Shown piece by piece: positions 32,594 to 44,105 of a stretch of 64,000 nt of DNA. A program made the position numbers and the translations under genes. The stretch comes from Chiridota heheva (taxonomy: Eukaryota; Echinodermata; Holothuroidea; Apodida; Chiridotidae). The stretch covers positions 542,501 through 606,500 of the forward strand of contig JAIGNY010004497.1 of assembly GCA_020152595.1 (NCBI GenBank), in the 5' to 3' direction. Below the pieces are notes generated by a model that was given only the letters and a program-made list of their open reading frames with translations, was not told the origin of the DNA and did not search any database. Positions within the stretch are counted from its first letter, which is position 1; the number at the start of each line of letters is the position of its first letter.

Positions 32594-33222
32594 TCCCGGT
32601 TGGGAGGTAAAATTGGGAAAATATTAACATAAAATTGAAGGGAAAATTTGTCAAAATTTGACAAACTTTTCTTCAAAATCAAACAAATTTGTCTAAAAAT
32701 GATGGAAATTTTCAAAATTGGAATAAAAATGAACAAAATTTATCTAAAGTTGACAAACAGTTCACCGAAGTTTTAAAGAAAGTGGCCAAAAATGAACAAA
32801 ATTTCCCCCAAATCGGCAAAATCTTCCAAAATTGAAGAAAATTGCATGAAATAAAAGAAATTTCCCTAATTTGTCAAATTATTCACCGAAATTTCAAGAA
32901 GAGTGCTCAAAAAAAAAAAAAAAAAAAAGTCACAAAATTTGCCAACAAATTTCCTCAAAAATGATCAAAATTGACCTAAAATTGTTAAACAATTCACCAA
33001 AACTATAGCGGGCAGTGATTGAAAATGCTGAATTTTCCGAAAATCAAAAAAATGCACCAAAAATGAACAAAATTTTCCTTAAATTGACAAAAATTCATAG
33101 AAATTTGAAAGCAAAGGGCCCAAAAGTGAAGAAAATTTCCCAAAAATAAAGAAAATTCCTGAAATTAAAAAACAAAAAAAAAATCCCAAAAAATATTGAA
33201 GATTTTCCGATTAGCAGCAAAT
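32594..33222 (+). repeat. Dispersed repeat rich in AAAATTTTCC words (long copy)
   Basis: Ends GGTTGGGAGGTAAAATT and GATTTTCCGATTAGCAGCAA match 18434-18632 in opposite orientation. The interior is an irregular succession of short phrases such as CAAAATTGACAAA and TTTCCCCAAAAT, like a very degenerate short-period tandem. A poly-A run lies at 32910-32928. Confidence 0.65.
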
Positions 33223-33224
33223 TC

Positions 33225-33585
33225 ACTGATGGAACTTATTTAATTTACAAGTGTAATTTTTCCACATGTGACTGGGAAATTTTTCTTGCCTCCTCCCTTC
33301 TTTCGTAAGAGGTGACTATTCCTACATATGCCCTTTGCCAATGTACCAGTATGGTTGGTTACAAGTGGTGCCTTTGATTTTCTCACCTCAGCCCCCCCCC
33401 TCCTTCCCTTCCCAAATGCTATGTGGTCCTTGGGGGAGATTTATTTAAAGGTTATATAAAAGAGTCTTTATTTTCACACTTTTTAAAAACAAATTTCTGA
33501 ATGCCAAAGTACAGTTGGATAAAGATCAATGGACATACACATCGAGGTAGCATTATAACTGCTTTAACAGCTGGGAGAAACTTTA
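33225..33585. other. Spacer with no recognised gene
   Basis: C-rich patch at 33389-33406; otherwise unremarkable. Confidence 0.4.
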
Positions 33586-33587
33586 CA

Positions 33588-33800
33588 GTGATTAGTTCAG
33601 TGTTGGAGCATGTTTATATGAAAGAGAACTTTAAAACAAGCAAAAAGATGAAGAAAGCATTCAAAAATCTTATTCCATACGGAGACATTCAAGTTAAAGG
33701 TTTGTGTAGAAAAGACTGAATGCAGTCTGACTAGTTGTGAGGTCACAGCCTTAGGTTCCTCAGTCTTGATGTATTTTGTCCTGCGATTTGTGGCAGGAAA
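33588..33800 (+). mobile_element. Single left arm of the long-arm foldback family
   Basis: Carries GTGATTAGTTCAGTG, ATGAAGAAAGCATTC, AAAAATCTTATTCC, GACTAGTTGTGAGGTCAC and TATTTTGTCCTGCGATTTG in the family order. The right arm is missing. Confidence 0.7.
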
Positions 33801-33804
33801 GTAG

Positions 33805-34750
33805 AAACCTATGATGAATCCCCTGGCTCAATGCACAGCTTAACGCAAGCCTGTAATTCCTCCACTGTTGAGACTTTCTGTGCACAATAGGACTGAACTT
33901 GATGGACGAACTTTGCCGATTACGACATAGTTTTGAGAGAAAGAAATGTATACTTTATTTTGTGTACCTTTGTGTTTGATGTGCAATAATAGCCGAGATG
34001 GAGCCTCGTGAGGATCAAACTTTGAGGCCCCGATGCCTTTTTCTTTTTTTCTGTATTTATTTGTCAGTAACTTTTTTACGTGTCAATTATAACTCTTTTA
34101 TTTTCAGCATTCTTTTCAATCAGTATTGTTGTTACTTTTACCAAGGGGATGTGGAGGTACACATTCAACGTTTGTACTTTCTTTAATATTCCCAGGGTAG
34201 CTTTTTTAATATTCCCAGGGTAGCAGGTATCAAAACGTGCTTTACTGGCTAATCTTGGGATCGTTGTAGTAATAAAACAAATGTTGCAACACATCTTGTA
34301 GGTGTGGCTTAGGGTTGCAAGTTTCTCCATTGGTTAATCTGGTCTGGGCAGGGTATTAATGAATCTCTGTTCGAGCTGAAGTGATTTCTGTAACCCCTAT
34401 TTGTTCAAATGGATGAACTGTAATCCATCCAGAGATACTAGCTGCACTCAGTCAAAATAAGCATCATACACATTTTATAATGTATGTTCGTGAATTCTCA
34501 ATCTTATTCCATTTATAATGCATGAATGGGCTGACATGTTTCTTAATGAAATTTTGAAATTTGAGTCCAAATCTCATCTTGTTTATATCGCAAGTAGCAT
34601 CTGACTAGAAAACATTTTGAAAAGAAATTGAATTAGATTTTGAGCTCCTCCCTGTCATAAGTTTGCTTTTAAAGTCCCAACATTAAAGGGAGTAAATATG
34701 CACATATATGAAAATGGAAAGACTGGTCCACTCTGAATTATGGGCAATGA
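33805..34750. other. Stretch with no recognised gene
   Basis: Contains a small duplication of TTAATATTCCCAGGGTAGC (34184-34223). Frames at 33998-34186 and 34076-34330 show no recognisable motif. Confidence 0.5.
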
Positions 34751-34756
34751 AACAAA

Positions 34757-34877
34757 CAATTTAATTAAAAAGTTAACAACCAATCCAATTAAAAAGTAAA
34801 CAACTAATCCAATTAAAAAGTAAACAAACAATCCAATTAAAAAGTAAACAAACAATCTAATTAAAAAGTAAACAAAC
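34757..34877. repeat. 24-bp tandem repeat (AATTAAAAAGTAAACAAACAATCC), 5 units
   Basis: Five units of AATTAAAAAGTAAACAAACA plus ATCC, with changes in the first two. The minus frame over it (F-L-I-G-L-F-V-Y type) is a repeat artefact. Confidence 0.9.
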
Positions 34878-34879
34878 AA

Positions 34880-35428
34880 ATAAATTGCTCACTATTTTGC
34901 ACAATGTAGTCACTTTTTCAAATACGGTTTCAGTGTTATTATGTGGAGCTGCCTACATTCATTCTTCTTCCTGTGAATACATGTTGACAACAACTTCAAC
35001 ATTTTTGAAAGCAATAAGTGGAAAGAAGCAACAAGACAGGCATGTATGACATGAATACTAATAAAGAGCTGGACTGGAAGGAACTCTCAACTTAGAGTTA
35101 AACCCAGCATCAGCGATAAAGGAAGAAAATGCCACAATTTAAGAAGAAAAATAAAGTGCATATTGTCCTTTAAATTTCTATAGCAAAATTGATATTCAGT
35201 AAACATTTCCAATGAAAAGTGACATGTTTTCAGAAATTCCATTAAAGATTCAAAGCAGTTTTCTGGCTCAAATTTTTTGACATTGGTCTTGCATAATCAA
35301 TTAACTCATTTGCATACATTTACATATTGGAGCAAAAAATTATGCACATCAATATTAAGTTCCAACTTGTAACTTTTAGTCAATAAATGAAACGAAAAAA
35401 AGTGAGTTTTTAAAAATATTGCATAAAT
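34880..35428. other. Stretch with no recognised gene
   Basis: AT-rich; nothing recognised. Confidence 0.5.
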
Positions 35429-35430
35429 AA

Positions 35431-35572
35431 GGGTTGGGAGTAGGGGGAGAGAATAGGTAAGATTAGTATATCAAAAGAGCTAGGATATACTGTAGGCAAC
35501 TAGGGGTTGGGGGTAGGGGAGAAAATAGGTAAGATTAGTATATCAAAAGAGCTGGGATATACTGTAGGCAAC
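35431..35572. repeat. Two-copy 72-bp direct repeat
   Basis: GGGTTGGGAGTAGGGGGAGA with AATAGGTAAGATTAGTATAT and GGATATACTGTAGGCAAC at 35431 recurs at 35503 with two or three changes; a recent duplication. Confidence 0.9.
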
Positions 35573-35574
35573 AA

Positions 35575-36410
35575 ATGTAATTAAGCAAGATTTTCAGAAG
35601 TCAATTGTCAATTTTGAAAGGTTGTTGGGATTAAACAGGAAATAATTATTTAGAAAAATTTATTGTGAAAGTACTAATTATGAAAGCTACGATTGAGCAA
35701 TTTAAAAAAAATTGACTGTGCAAATATTTTTGGAAATTTATTAAAGATACAAAATTACCTAAAAGGTGATCTAAAGCCCTACTGATTGCCCTATTGATTG
35801 TTGATTGCTTTGATAACAGACCGGGGTTGAAAAATAACACAAGTTAGAATTATGATGCTCAAATAATATTCTGCATTGAGATAAACATACGAATACAAGT
35901 TTAGATGTTTCTGATATAAAGAAAAAAAAGTTATGATGATGACTAAAAAAAGCACTCTGAAGATGTCTGAATTAAAACTGAATATGATGTCTAAAAACTA
36001 GCTATTTACAACATCTAAATTAAACACTGAACTCCCAATTTAAGATTCCCATTCTGTAGATGGATATTTCTACATCCTGACCCCACCTACAATAAAATAT
36101 AAACCAAAAATAACTAACCTTATCACCCAAACAATCAACCTATTACAACTTCTTTTGGCCAATCACAGAGCTAAACCACATTTACTTTTTAACCAATGAA
36201 TACCCTCTATTTGGGTTGGCAATAAGTCCTAGAAGAAAGTAACTAAGTACAGTGACTGACACCCTAGGGAACTAAACCACTCCAGTAATTCAGAGATGTC
36301 ACCTTGTCTAACAGTGAAACCACTGTACAGAACTAAAAATACAATTCTAGGAAAATAGCAAGCAAAATCAAGGTTTTCCAGACATTCCTTAATGAGGATG
36401 GGAACTGACA
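35575..36410. other. Stretch with no recognised gene
   Basis: AT-rich; the minus frames at 35646-35840 and 36229-36456 have no recognisable domain. Confidence 0.5.
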
Positions 36411-36412
36411 AA

Positions 36413-36549
36413 GGTTGGTTTGTTTGTTTGATGAGGGTTTGACGGCACCGCAACAACGAGGGTCAAATTGTGCCTGAGAGGTCAGATCATTCTAGAGGTA
36501 GGAAGGAAAGGAAAGAAAGCTGTGATCGAGAGGGGAGGTGCATGGTTGA
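36413..36549 (-). mobile_element. 3' UTR end of an I-like retroelement, left of the Helitron-like insertion
   Basis: GGTTTGTTTGTTTGATGAGG and GACGGCACCGCAACAACGAG are the 3' terminus and CAAAC-type tail shared with 62785-62840. The remaining 3' UTR continues at 38696 on the other side of the inserted element. Confidence 0.7.
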
Positions 36550-38695
36550 AACAACTAGAACGGTAAATACCGTCATGGTTCGCATGCCCATGCAACTTGA
36601 CACCACATATTATATGACCCGGCCAATTATAAAAATGGCATCTCACACTAAGTCCCACATGGCATTCCATGTACCACATGGCATCTCACCAAATGTCTCA
36701 CATGGCATCCCACATGGCATCCCACATGGCATCCCACATGGCATCCCATCCCATGTCCCACATGGCATTCCACCATATCTCCCACATGGCATCCCACCCT
36801 ATGTCCCACATGACATCCTATGTCCAACGTGGCATTCCATCATATGTCCCACAGGGAATCCCATCCTATGACCCGCATGGCATTTCACCCTATGTCCCAC
36901 ATCCCATGTACCAAATGACATCCCACCCCATGTCCCACATGACATCCCATGCCTTGTCCCACATGGCATTACACCATATCTCCCACATGGCAAACCACCA
37001 TACAGTGTCTCAGATGGCATTCCACCATATGTCCCACATGGCATTCCACCATATGTCCCACATGGCATCCCACGCTATGACCCACATGGATCCCATCCTA
37101 CATGTATGTCCCACATTAATCTAACCGTATGTACCACATGACATCCATCCCTATGTCCCACATGGCATCCCTCCTTGTGTCCCGCATCAGTGGTTTCCCA
37201 CCTGATGTTCCACATAGCATCCCACCATATGTTCCACATGGTATCCCACCTAATGTCCCAATGACATCCTACTTTATGTCCCACATGGCATCACATCCCA
37301 TGTCCCACATCCATGTCCCCATGGCCCCCTACCCTATGTTCCACATAGCCTCCTACCCTATGTCACACATGGCATCCTACCTTATGTCACACATGGCATC
37401 CTACCTTATGTCACACATGGCATCCCAACCTATGTCACACTCTGTGTTACTCGTGGTATCCCACCATGTCCCACATGGCATTCTACCGTTCCACATGGCA
37501 TCCCACCCCATGTCCCACATAGCACCCATTCCATGTCCCACATGGCATCCCACCCCATAGGCTCCATAAGAAGTCTCATCCTAGCTATCACAGTCCCTGA
37601 TTGAGCATACTATGTATGAAAGTGTCAGTTCATATAATAACTTAAATGCAAATGACTTGTTTAAATGGGGTGGGACGCCATGTCCCACATGACATTCCAT
37701 CCCATGGCAATCCACCCTATGTCCTGCGTGGCATTCCACCACATATCCCACATGGCATTCCACCCTGTTCCACATGGCATCCCACCCCATGTCCCACATG
37801 GCATCCCACCCTATGTCCCACATGGCATCCCACCCCATGTCCCACATGGCATCCCATCCCATGTCCCACATGGCATCCCACATGGCATCCCACCCTAACT
37901 CTCACATGACATCCCATAAGCTCCATAAGAAGTCTTATCCTAGCTATCACAGTCCCTGATTGAGCATATTATGTATTAAAGTGTCAGTTCATATAATAAC
38001 TTATATGCAAATGAGTTGTTAAATAAGAAAAAAAGGTGGAGTCAAATAATTATGCCTGATATAGCCCTTGGTGTATACAACATGGTAAATATTAAATCAT
38101 ATGTCCTTCATGCCCCCCCATCCATGTCCCACATGGCATCCCTCCCTATATTTATATGCAATCACATCCTGTCACACTCCCTGACTAAGCATATTAAATC
38201 AAAAAGTCTGGTCAGGTCATAATATTGTAGCAACTTTAGGCAAATGACTACAATAATAAAGGTGGAGTTTAAAAAATCATGCCTGATACAACTGTTGGGG
38301 CCCAAAAATTTTGAAGAATTTCAAGGATTTTAAATCTCAAGTATTACAAGAAAGACTTGAAGATTTTTGAAGAATATTAAAAAATTATATTATTTTACAG
38401 TTATCTTCTAAGAAAATATCAAATGTATTGTAGACTTTTTCAGGAAACTAGTCTTTCATCCTATCTTAAGTATCTCTGAAAAAAAATTAAAAAAATTACA
38501 GAAATTATAACCTTTCCATAAAAATATCTGAAGAAACTTTAACTTTTTCTGAGGAACTGAAGAAACTTTAACATTTTCTGAGAAATTCTCAAAAAACTTT
38601 AACATTTCTGAGGAAATCTCAGGACAAATCTGTGGACGGCCGGACGTACTCGCCATTACATAGGTTCGCATCATGCTACGCATGCGAACCAAAAA
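36550..38695 (-). mobile_element. Helentron-associated (HINE/DINE-1-like) non-autonomous element, copy 2
   Basis: Same structure as copy 1. On the minus strand it starts GGTTCGCATGCG at about 38690, with a 9-bp hairpin stem (GGTTCGCAT...ATGCGAACC). It ends with the inverted subterminal motif GCATGCGAACC (36576-36586), CATG, the hairpin ACGGTATTTACCGT (36560-36573) and TCTAG. It is inserted in the 3' UTR of an I-like retroelement: the retroelement tail lies at 36413-36549 and its ORF end at 38710-38860. It is about 2.15 kb, longer than copy 1 because of different numbers of 24-bp units. Element-specific unique sequence at 38016-38640 matches 31430-31990. Confidence 0.75.
36655..37910 (+). repeat. 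24-bp minisatellite arrays inside copy 2
   Basis: The same CCCACATGGCATCCCACC unit as in copy 1, at about 36655-37558 and 37680-37910. The arrays are separated by the AGGCTCCATAAGAAGT block (about 37558-37665), which recurs at 37918-38020. Four direct 12-bp units CATCCCACATGG at 36706-36745 are a local expansion absent from copy 1. Confidence 0.92.
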
Positions 38696-38698
38696 CAA

Positions 38699-38965
38699 AG
38701 TAGAGAGGGGGTGGAAGAGGAGAATTAAATATGGTTATAGACGGAAGCATGATGAAGGAAGGAGATAATTTTATTCTGAGGATTTTTCTGGAAGAGCTCA
38801 GCAATTGAGTTGTGGGGAGCGAGGAAAGCTCTGGGAAGGTTGTACAGGGGGCAAGCAAGGAGGGGTGGCAGGATGCTTACACCGATATTGGAAACATTTC
38901 CTAGGAGGGGTAATAAAGAAATATAGAGAGCTTGGACATAGGAGAGGTCCAAGTTTTGGTTTATC
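38699..38965 (-). pseudogene. C-terminal ORF end of the I-like retroelement, right of the insertion
   Basis: The minus-strand frame 38725-38952 ends with C-P-L-Y-N...S-I-A-E-L-F-Q-K-N...N-H-I-stop. This aligns with the end of the ORF at 63010-63492 (C-P-L-Y-Q-N...S-I-S-D-L-F-E-N-N...H-H-I-stop) and with the fragment at about 3130-3165. The C-P-L-Y lies just after the CCHC knuckle in the better copy, but the knuckle itself is not readable here. It is truncated on the 5' side. Confidence 0.7.
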
Positions 38966-38999
38966 TAGATAGCTACGGATAATTATAAGAAGCATTACA

Positions 39000-39825
39000 T
39001 TAAAGACATTAAAAAGTACAACAAAGGGGATTTTGGGACTAAAAAGTATTTACTTTCTTAGAAACAAACAAGTGATATGGATGACCAAAACAAGTGAGAT
39101 GGATGAACAATGGGGTTAATTCCTAAGATTAATGTCACATTAACAATTTAAGAGGTAAACAGATTTCAGCCATCTCTTCTGAAGGAGTTTGCAGCTAAGG
39201 TGCCCTGTGATAGCCCAAAAGTGTTACAAGTGCTCCTGCACTTTTGCTGAAATATTCTCAATACTTCTAGATACTTCAAGAAGTTTGGATTAGTTTACAA
39301 GGGTTCTCTCAAAAAAATGATGAGAGACACACGATCACATCCACGCTTTCATCAGCATGTGGGCAGGTGCAATAATTGTTTTTCGCTAAAAAAAAACCCA
39401 TGAAGTGAAACAGAGAGATAAAATACAACCATATTAAATGTATTGGTTTATATTAGGTAAAAAATGGAAAAGGTATATACATAGGAATTAATATGTTTGT
39501 CCGTCTATTTCAAGTCCTGCAGAAATTTTCTTCCTCAAGGCAACAAAATTAAGGTCTAAAAGTACATTTGAAAGTGTGAGTGCGATATGTTTCCATCATC
39601 ATGTCTTTTGAGAGCACCCTCCATAAAATATATTAGCTTAGCCCCTCAAAATCAATTATACACAATAAATAACATTTATTAATAAAAAAAACAATCATTT
39701 TTAAAGGAAAGTTTACTATATACTTTTAAATTTGGAAACCACCTTTAAGAGCTGAAAAGCTTGTACAGCAGAAAATCATTATCTGGCTGAGATTAAGTTG
39801 CCAAAATCCATTTTTCTTCATGTTT
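39000..39825. other. Stretch with no recognised gene
   Basis: AT-rich, no supported frames. Confidence 0.5.
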
Positions 39826-39830
39826 TGCCA

Positions 39831-40190
39831 TAAGGTCTACATGGACAACGTAAGGTCTACATGGACAACGTAAGGTCTACTTGGACAACGTAAGGTCTAA
39901 ATGGACAACATAAGGTCTACATGGACAACGTAAGGTCTACATGGACAACATAAAGTCTACATGGACAACATAAAGTCTACATGGACAACATAAAGTCTAC
40001 ATGGACAAGATAAGGTCTACATGGACAACATAAGGTCTACATGGACAATGTAAGGTCTACATGGACAACATAAGGTCTACATGGACAACATAAGTTCTAC
40101 ACGGACAACATAAAGTCTACATGGACAACATAAAGCCTACATGGACAAGATAAAGTCTACATGGACAACATGAGGTCTACATGGACAACA
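39831..40190. repeat. 20-bp minisatellite (TAAGGTCTACATGGACAACA), 18 units
   Basis: Eighteen units of exactly 20 bp, with TAAGGTC/TAAAGTC and ACAACA/ACAACG/ACAAGA variants. Because 20 is not divisible by three it leaves no long frame, unlike most other arrays in the window. Confidence 0.95.
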
Positions 40191-40310
40191 TATAATTTCA
40201 AGCAAGACAGTCTTTGAAATAAGAAAAATTATTAATCTAGTTTTTGACTTTTCACTGATTAAATTTTGATTGGATTTTTCAATATTCTGTATAAAGGGCC
40301 ACTGCATTGT

Positions 40311-40490
40311 GACCTTGAGCAAGACACTTTACTCTACTTGCTTTAGTCCACTTAGCTGTAAAATGAGTACCAGCACTGCTGGGGAGTTGACATGCAATGG
40401 ACTAGGGTCCTAACCAGGAGGAGTCAAGTGCTTTCATCGGTTTGTGTCTTGGCAACCGAGGATATAGCACTCTCATGGGCCTAATGGTTC
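40311..40490 (+). mobile_element. 5'-truncated copy of the tRNA-derived SINE
   Basis: It starts in the body: GACCTTGAGCAAGACACTTT, ACTCTACTTGC, CCACTTAGCTGTAAAATGAG and TACCAGCACTGCTGGGGAG. The head with boxes A and B is missing. The body extends through GACTAGGGTCC and AGCACTCTCATGGGC, matching the 15905-16178 copy. Confidence 0.75.
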
Positions 40491-40719
40491 GAATGGATTT
40501 AACTTTCCGTTTACAAATTTGTAAAGTAAGAATGCATGGTTTAATAGCTCAAAATGTAATTCTTGATATTTTTTCGTTACTTTAATTGATTGAAAATGAA
40601 GCAATCTTTCCACTGTGAATGTTTGACCACTGGTACATTCATTTAAGGAATATTGACAGCAAGAAACAAAGGGCAGTTTCTCTTTCTTGTTTTCCCGGAC
40701 CTTTTAAAATACATCTTAT

Positions 40720-41046
40720 ATGTCTCAAACTAAACAAACAAACAACATTTTCAAGATTAAATGCCATTTTGAAAGGTCATCACCCCACACGATAAAGATC
40801 AAAGTCACAAGTCCAGATTATACATCAAAAGAATTGAGATGCAATTTGATTCTTATCACGAACCTAAAGTTTATTATCGAAAAAAGGTTAAATATTCAAT
40901 TTTCTTCAACTGATTCAATGGAAGAAAAGTTACATACAACAGCCTGCAGCAAAAACATCCTAACTTGTTTCAAACCGGAAAAAAAACATACAAGAAAGAT
41001 GCCTCTTCATACGGCGGCGGAGGAAACACATCTCATGGAAGAGTGA
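40720..41046 (+). other. Open frame of 108 residues, coding status doubtful
   Basis: A non-repetitive frame starting ATG at 40720, Lys/Thr/Ser rich, without a recognisable domain, signal peptide or membrane segment. In AT-rich DNA a frame this long occurs by chance. No splice or promoter evidence was found. Not recognised. Confidence 0.12.
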
Positions 41047-41049
41047 ATT

Positions 41050-41530
41050 ATTGGCCGAGTTAAAAACAAAGCTTGCTAGGGGAAAAATCCCACTTACATA
41101 CTACAAATGCCTTTTAACACAATTACATGTTTAATCATCTATAAACAAATGAAGAAATGATTCGTCTAAAAGTCATCAAAAGTCTCTCTTGCAGACTAGC
41201 TCAAGTTAGAATGATGGATGTACGTTGACTCTAATTTATCAGAAAAGGATAAAATATTTTAATTCCCCATTGAAATAATAAGGAATTACTGTATAAATGT
41301 CAATTAATTTGCAAAAGATAATTACTGCTCTCTTGATGCATTAAAAAATGACAGAGATCATAAAAAGTTTACCTGCTATAAATCAACAACTAGATATCAA
41401 GCACTGCAGACCATAGACGAGGCAAAACAGCAATCCTCTACAGGTCTATGATGTAAGCTTAGGTACAGTGTATCGTAGAGTGTGCGATAAGCTTGAAAAA
41501 CATGCTCGCAATACATATTGGAGATGCACA
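41050..41530. other. Stretch with no recognised gene
   Basis: Spacer before the 21-bp array; nothing recognised. Confidence 0.5.
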
Positions 41531-41536
41531 TAGTTG

Positions 41537-41936
41537 AAGCTTGCACGAGCGTGCCACAAGCTGGTACGAATGTGCCACAAGCTGGCACGAATGTGCCACA
41601 AGCTGGCACGAGCATGCCACGAGCGTGCCACAAGCTGGCTCGAACATGCCACAAGCTGGCACGAACGTGCCACAAGCTGGCACGAGCATGCCACAAGCTG
41701 GCACGAGCATGCCACAAGCTGGCACGAATATGCCACAAGCTGGCATGAACATGCCACACGCTGGCACAAACGTGCCACAAGCTGTCACGAACATGCCACA
41801 AGCTGTCACGAGTGTGCCACAAGCTGTCACGAACGTGCCACAAGCTGTCACGAGCATGCCACAGGCTATCACGAGCGTGCCACAAGCTGTCACGTGTGTG
41901 CCACATGCTTGCACGAGCATGCCACAAGCTTGCACA
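41537..41936. repeat. 21-bp minisatellite (GTGCCACAAGCTGGCACGAAC), about 19 units
   Basis: The unit is GTGCCACAAGCTGGCACGAA plus C or T. It contains the imperfect palindrome GTGCC...GGCAC. The left half has CTGGCACG and the right half CTGTCACG, so two sub-families expanded separately. The array is bordered on both sides by AAGCTTGCAC words typical of the GCTTGC foldback family (41537-41548, 41930-41936, then to 42000), suggesting it arose inside such an element. All frames on both strands are repeat-derived. Confidence 0.93.
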
Positions 41937-42009
41937 CTCTTATGTTTTTCCTTGCAAGCATGTGCAAGTTTGCACAAGTATGCTGTAAGTGTATGCAAAC
42001 ATCTTGTGA

Positions 42010-42878
42010 GTTAGTTGAGCTTCTGGTGGGGGAAGAAGCGATTACTCAGAAATCAGACCTTTGTGAACCTTGTGGGTTACAAAACAGTCAGTATAAATCA
42101 GAGGTCGGAAATCTTTAGCAGTGCTCGTCAGTGAAAACGTATGGGACAGACAGCATACCTTGTTGGGTAGGTTGCCAAGTTTTGTACCAAAATTGAAGGA
42201 CAACAAAAGATTTTCACAAGAATAATAAAATCTTATTTGAAAAAAAAAAAATTGTATGCCTATCAACACCACAGTAAAACTAAACACAAAATCTTTGTAA
42301 CACCTTGTCATGAGCATGTATCCCAGAATTAACACAAGTACAGCAGATTAAAATGTACAGACACTCTTTTCTTGAAAACAGCACCCAGTGGGAAAATACC
42401 TAAGTGTCTTATGATACAGTTTAAATGGGTTATAATTAACAATTTGCATATCAACATATCCAGAAAAACATTAATCATTGAATGGATAGGCACATGTACA
42501 CAACTCATTATACAGTAATCTTACTTCCAGTAATCTTACTTCCCAGAAGGAAAGATGCAACAAATTTCAAATCAACTGTTTCTTTTCGTATTAAATATTC
42601 CAACTTCATGAGCGCATATACTTCAATTCCAAACTGTGGGGAATTGTTATTAAGTACAGAGGCTCTACAGTGACATCATTATGAACATTTTATAATTAAG
42701 TTTGTGTTATTTATCTGCACATCGAGAGCACAGAGATCTTAACAAAAAGTTTGTGAACATATAAAATAACAAAGCACAAAAAAAAAGTGAGGGGGTAATA
42801 CAAATTTGGAATGTGTTTTCTGCAACTGAATGTAGAGAAATTTTACACATCAAAAGTAAATGTTCATGCATCGACTTC
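42010..42878. other. Stretch with no recognised gene
   Basis: The minus frame 42042-42335 shows hydrophobic runs from AT-rich sequence but no recognised domain. Poly-A runs at 42239-42251 and 42777-42786. Confidence 0.5.
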
Positions 42879-42880
42879 CT

Positions 42881-43080
42881 TTACAGAAATAACATGATAA
42901 GCTAGAAAATGCACTTGGATGCTTGCACCAGTGTCTGGAATGCTTACAGCATGCATGTAAACTGAAACCCATGCAAGTTTGCACACGGTTACATTTTAGG
43001 TCGGGCATGCATACAATTTATACCCATGCTTGTACAAGCATGCTGCCAGCTTGCACAGGCATTCTACCATGCTTGTCTAA
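42881..43080. mobile_element. Partial GCTTGC-rich foldback element
   Basis: The left tip TTCCTTTACAGAAATAACAT matches the family terminus CTTTACAGAAA. The interior has GATGCTTGCACCAG and CATGCTGCCAGCTTGCAC words. No matching right tip is visible, so it is truncated near 43080. Confidence 0.55.
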
Positions 43081-43084
43081 GTAT

Positions 43085-43445
43085 TGGATGGATTGGATTT
43101 GCTTTGTGCACATAGGTACAGGGCATAAGTGTAGACTACAGGATCTGCCTAAAGATCAGGTACGCTATGCCATGGTTTATGGAATTAATGATTGTGATCT
43201 CTCTTTTTTTAAACTTTATACAGTTGACAATTTCTTTTAAATACAACCCAACATATATAATTGTGATTTATGTAGGTGTTACTGTCCAATTCCACTAGCT
43301 AGCACACATACTTAGAATTTGCCAGAGAAAATGCGGCTGATATCAGAATCAGATAGAATATTCATTAGGAGCTGTACAAATCCTTTTGTCAAGTCTCAAG
43401 AACTGGAAAGAAAGTGTTTATGCAATCAAACACATTTGAATTAGT
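43085..43445. other. Spacer with no recognised gene
   Basis: Nothing recognised. Confidence 0.4.
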
Positions 43446-43449
43446 CTAG

Positions 43450-43860
43450 TGCTCATATCGATAACCCAGAAGTTTGGTCCCCACAATGTTTTTTCATGGT
43501 TTCTATATCTTTGAGACCTGCTGATTCAGAATCTGTGTGATGCCACCCTGGTGACCTTGAGCATTTTGAGATATCCAAGATAGCCACCAAAATGGCTGCC
43601 ACCATATAAAACATGTTATACCTTTGCTTTAAGAGCACATATCAGAGTGGTTTTTGTGTATCCAAGACTAGGTTATTTATATCATAGATTCCACTTCTGA
43701 TCAATTACCTTTGTAATGTCAGAATAACCAAAATGGCTGCCAAGATGGCTGCCGCCATATAAAACATGTCATATCTGTGCTGTATGAACACCTATATGAG
43801 TGGTTGTTACATCCAATACTGGGTTATGTATACCCTACGATGGGACAATAACAGCAAAGA
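43450..43860 (+). repeat. Dispersed repeat with AAAATGGCTGCC units (uninterrupted form)
   Basis: Inverted paralogue of 48180-48658 plus 49019-49150. Shared landmarks: CCCACAATGTTTTTTCATGG, CTGATTCAGAATCTGTGTGA, GAGCATTTTGAGATATCC, AAAATGGCTGCC. Within it, a phrase with AAAATGGCTGCC and CATATAAAACATGT recurs with a period near 150 bp. At 43569-43587 the sequence is continuous where the other copy is split by a retroelement. Confidence 0.8.
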
Positions 43861-44105
43861 GTGGACCAGGTAACGATGAACTCATTAGTGGTTGTTACAT
43901 CCAATACTGGGTTATGCATACCCTACGATGGGACGATAACATCAAAGAGTGGACCGGGTAACGATGGGACAATGACAATAAAGAGTGGACCGGGTAACGA
44001 TGAAACGATAACATTAAAGAGTGGACCGGGTAACGATGGGACAATAACATTAAAGAGTGGACCGGGTAACAATGGGACGAAAACATCAAAGAGTGGACCG
44101 AGTTG
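43853..44105 (+). repeat. 36-bp tandem repeat (GGACCGGGTAACGATGGG ACAATAACATTAAAGAGT)
   Basis: About 6-7 units with GGACCGGGTAACGATGGG followed by ACAATAACATTAAAGAGT. It begins after two copies of a leader (GTGGTTGTTACATCCAATAC ...CCCTACGATGGGA, at 43801 and 43890). 36 is divisible by three, giving the G-P-G-N-D-G-T frame 43861-44106; not a gene. Confidence 0.9.

Noticed and set aside
41397..42118. Five overlapping frames of 110-194 residues with Cys/His periodicity
   Set aside because: All are readings of the 21-bp minisatellite.
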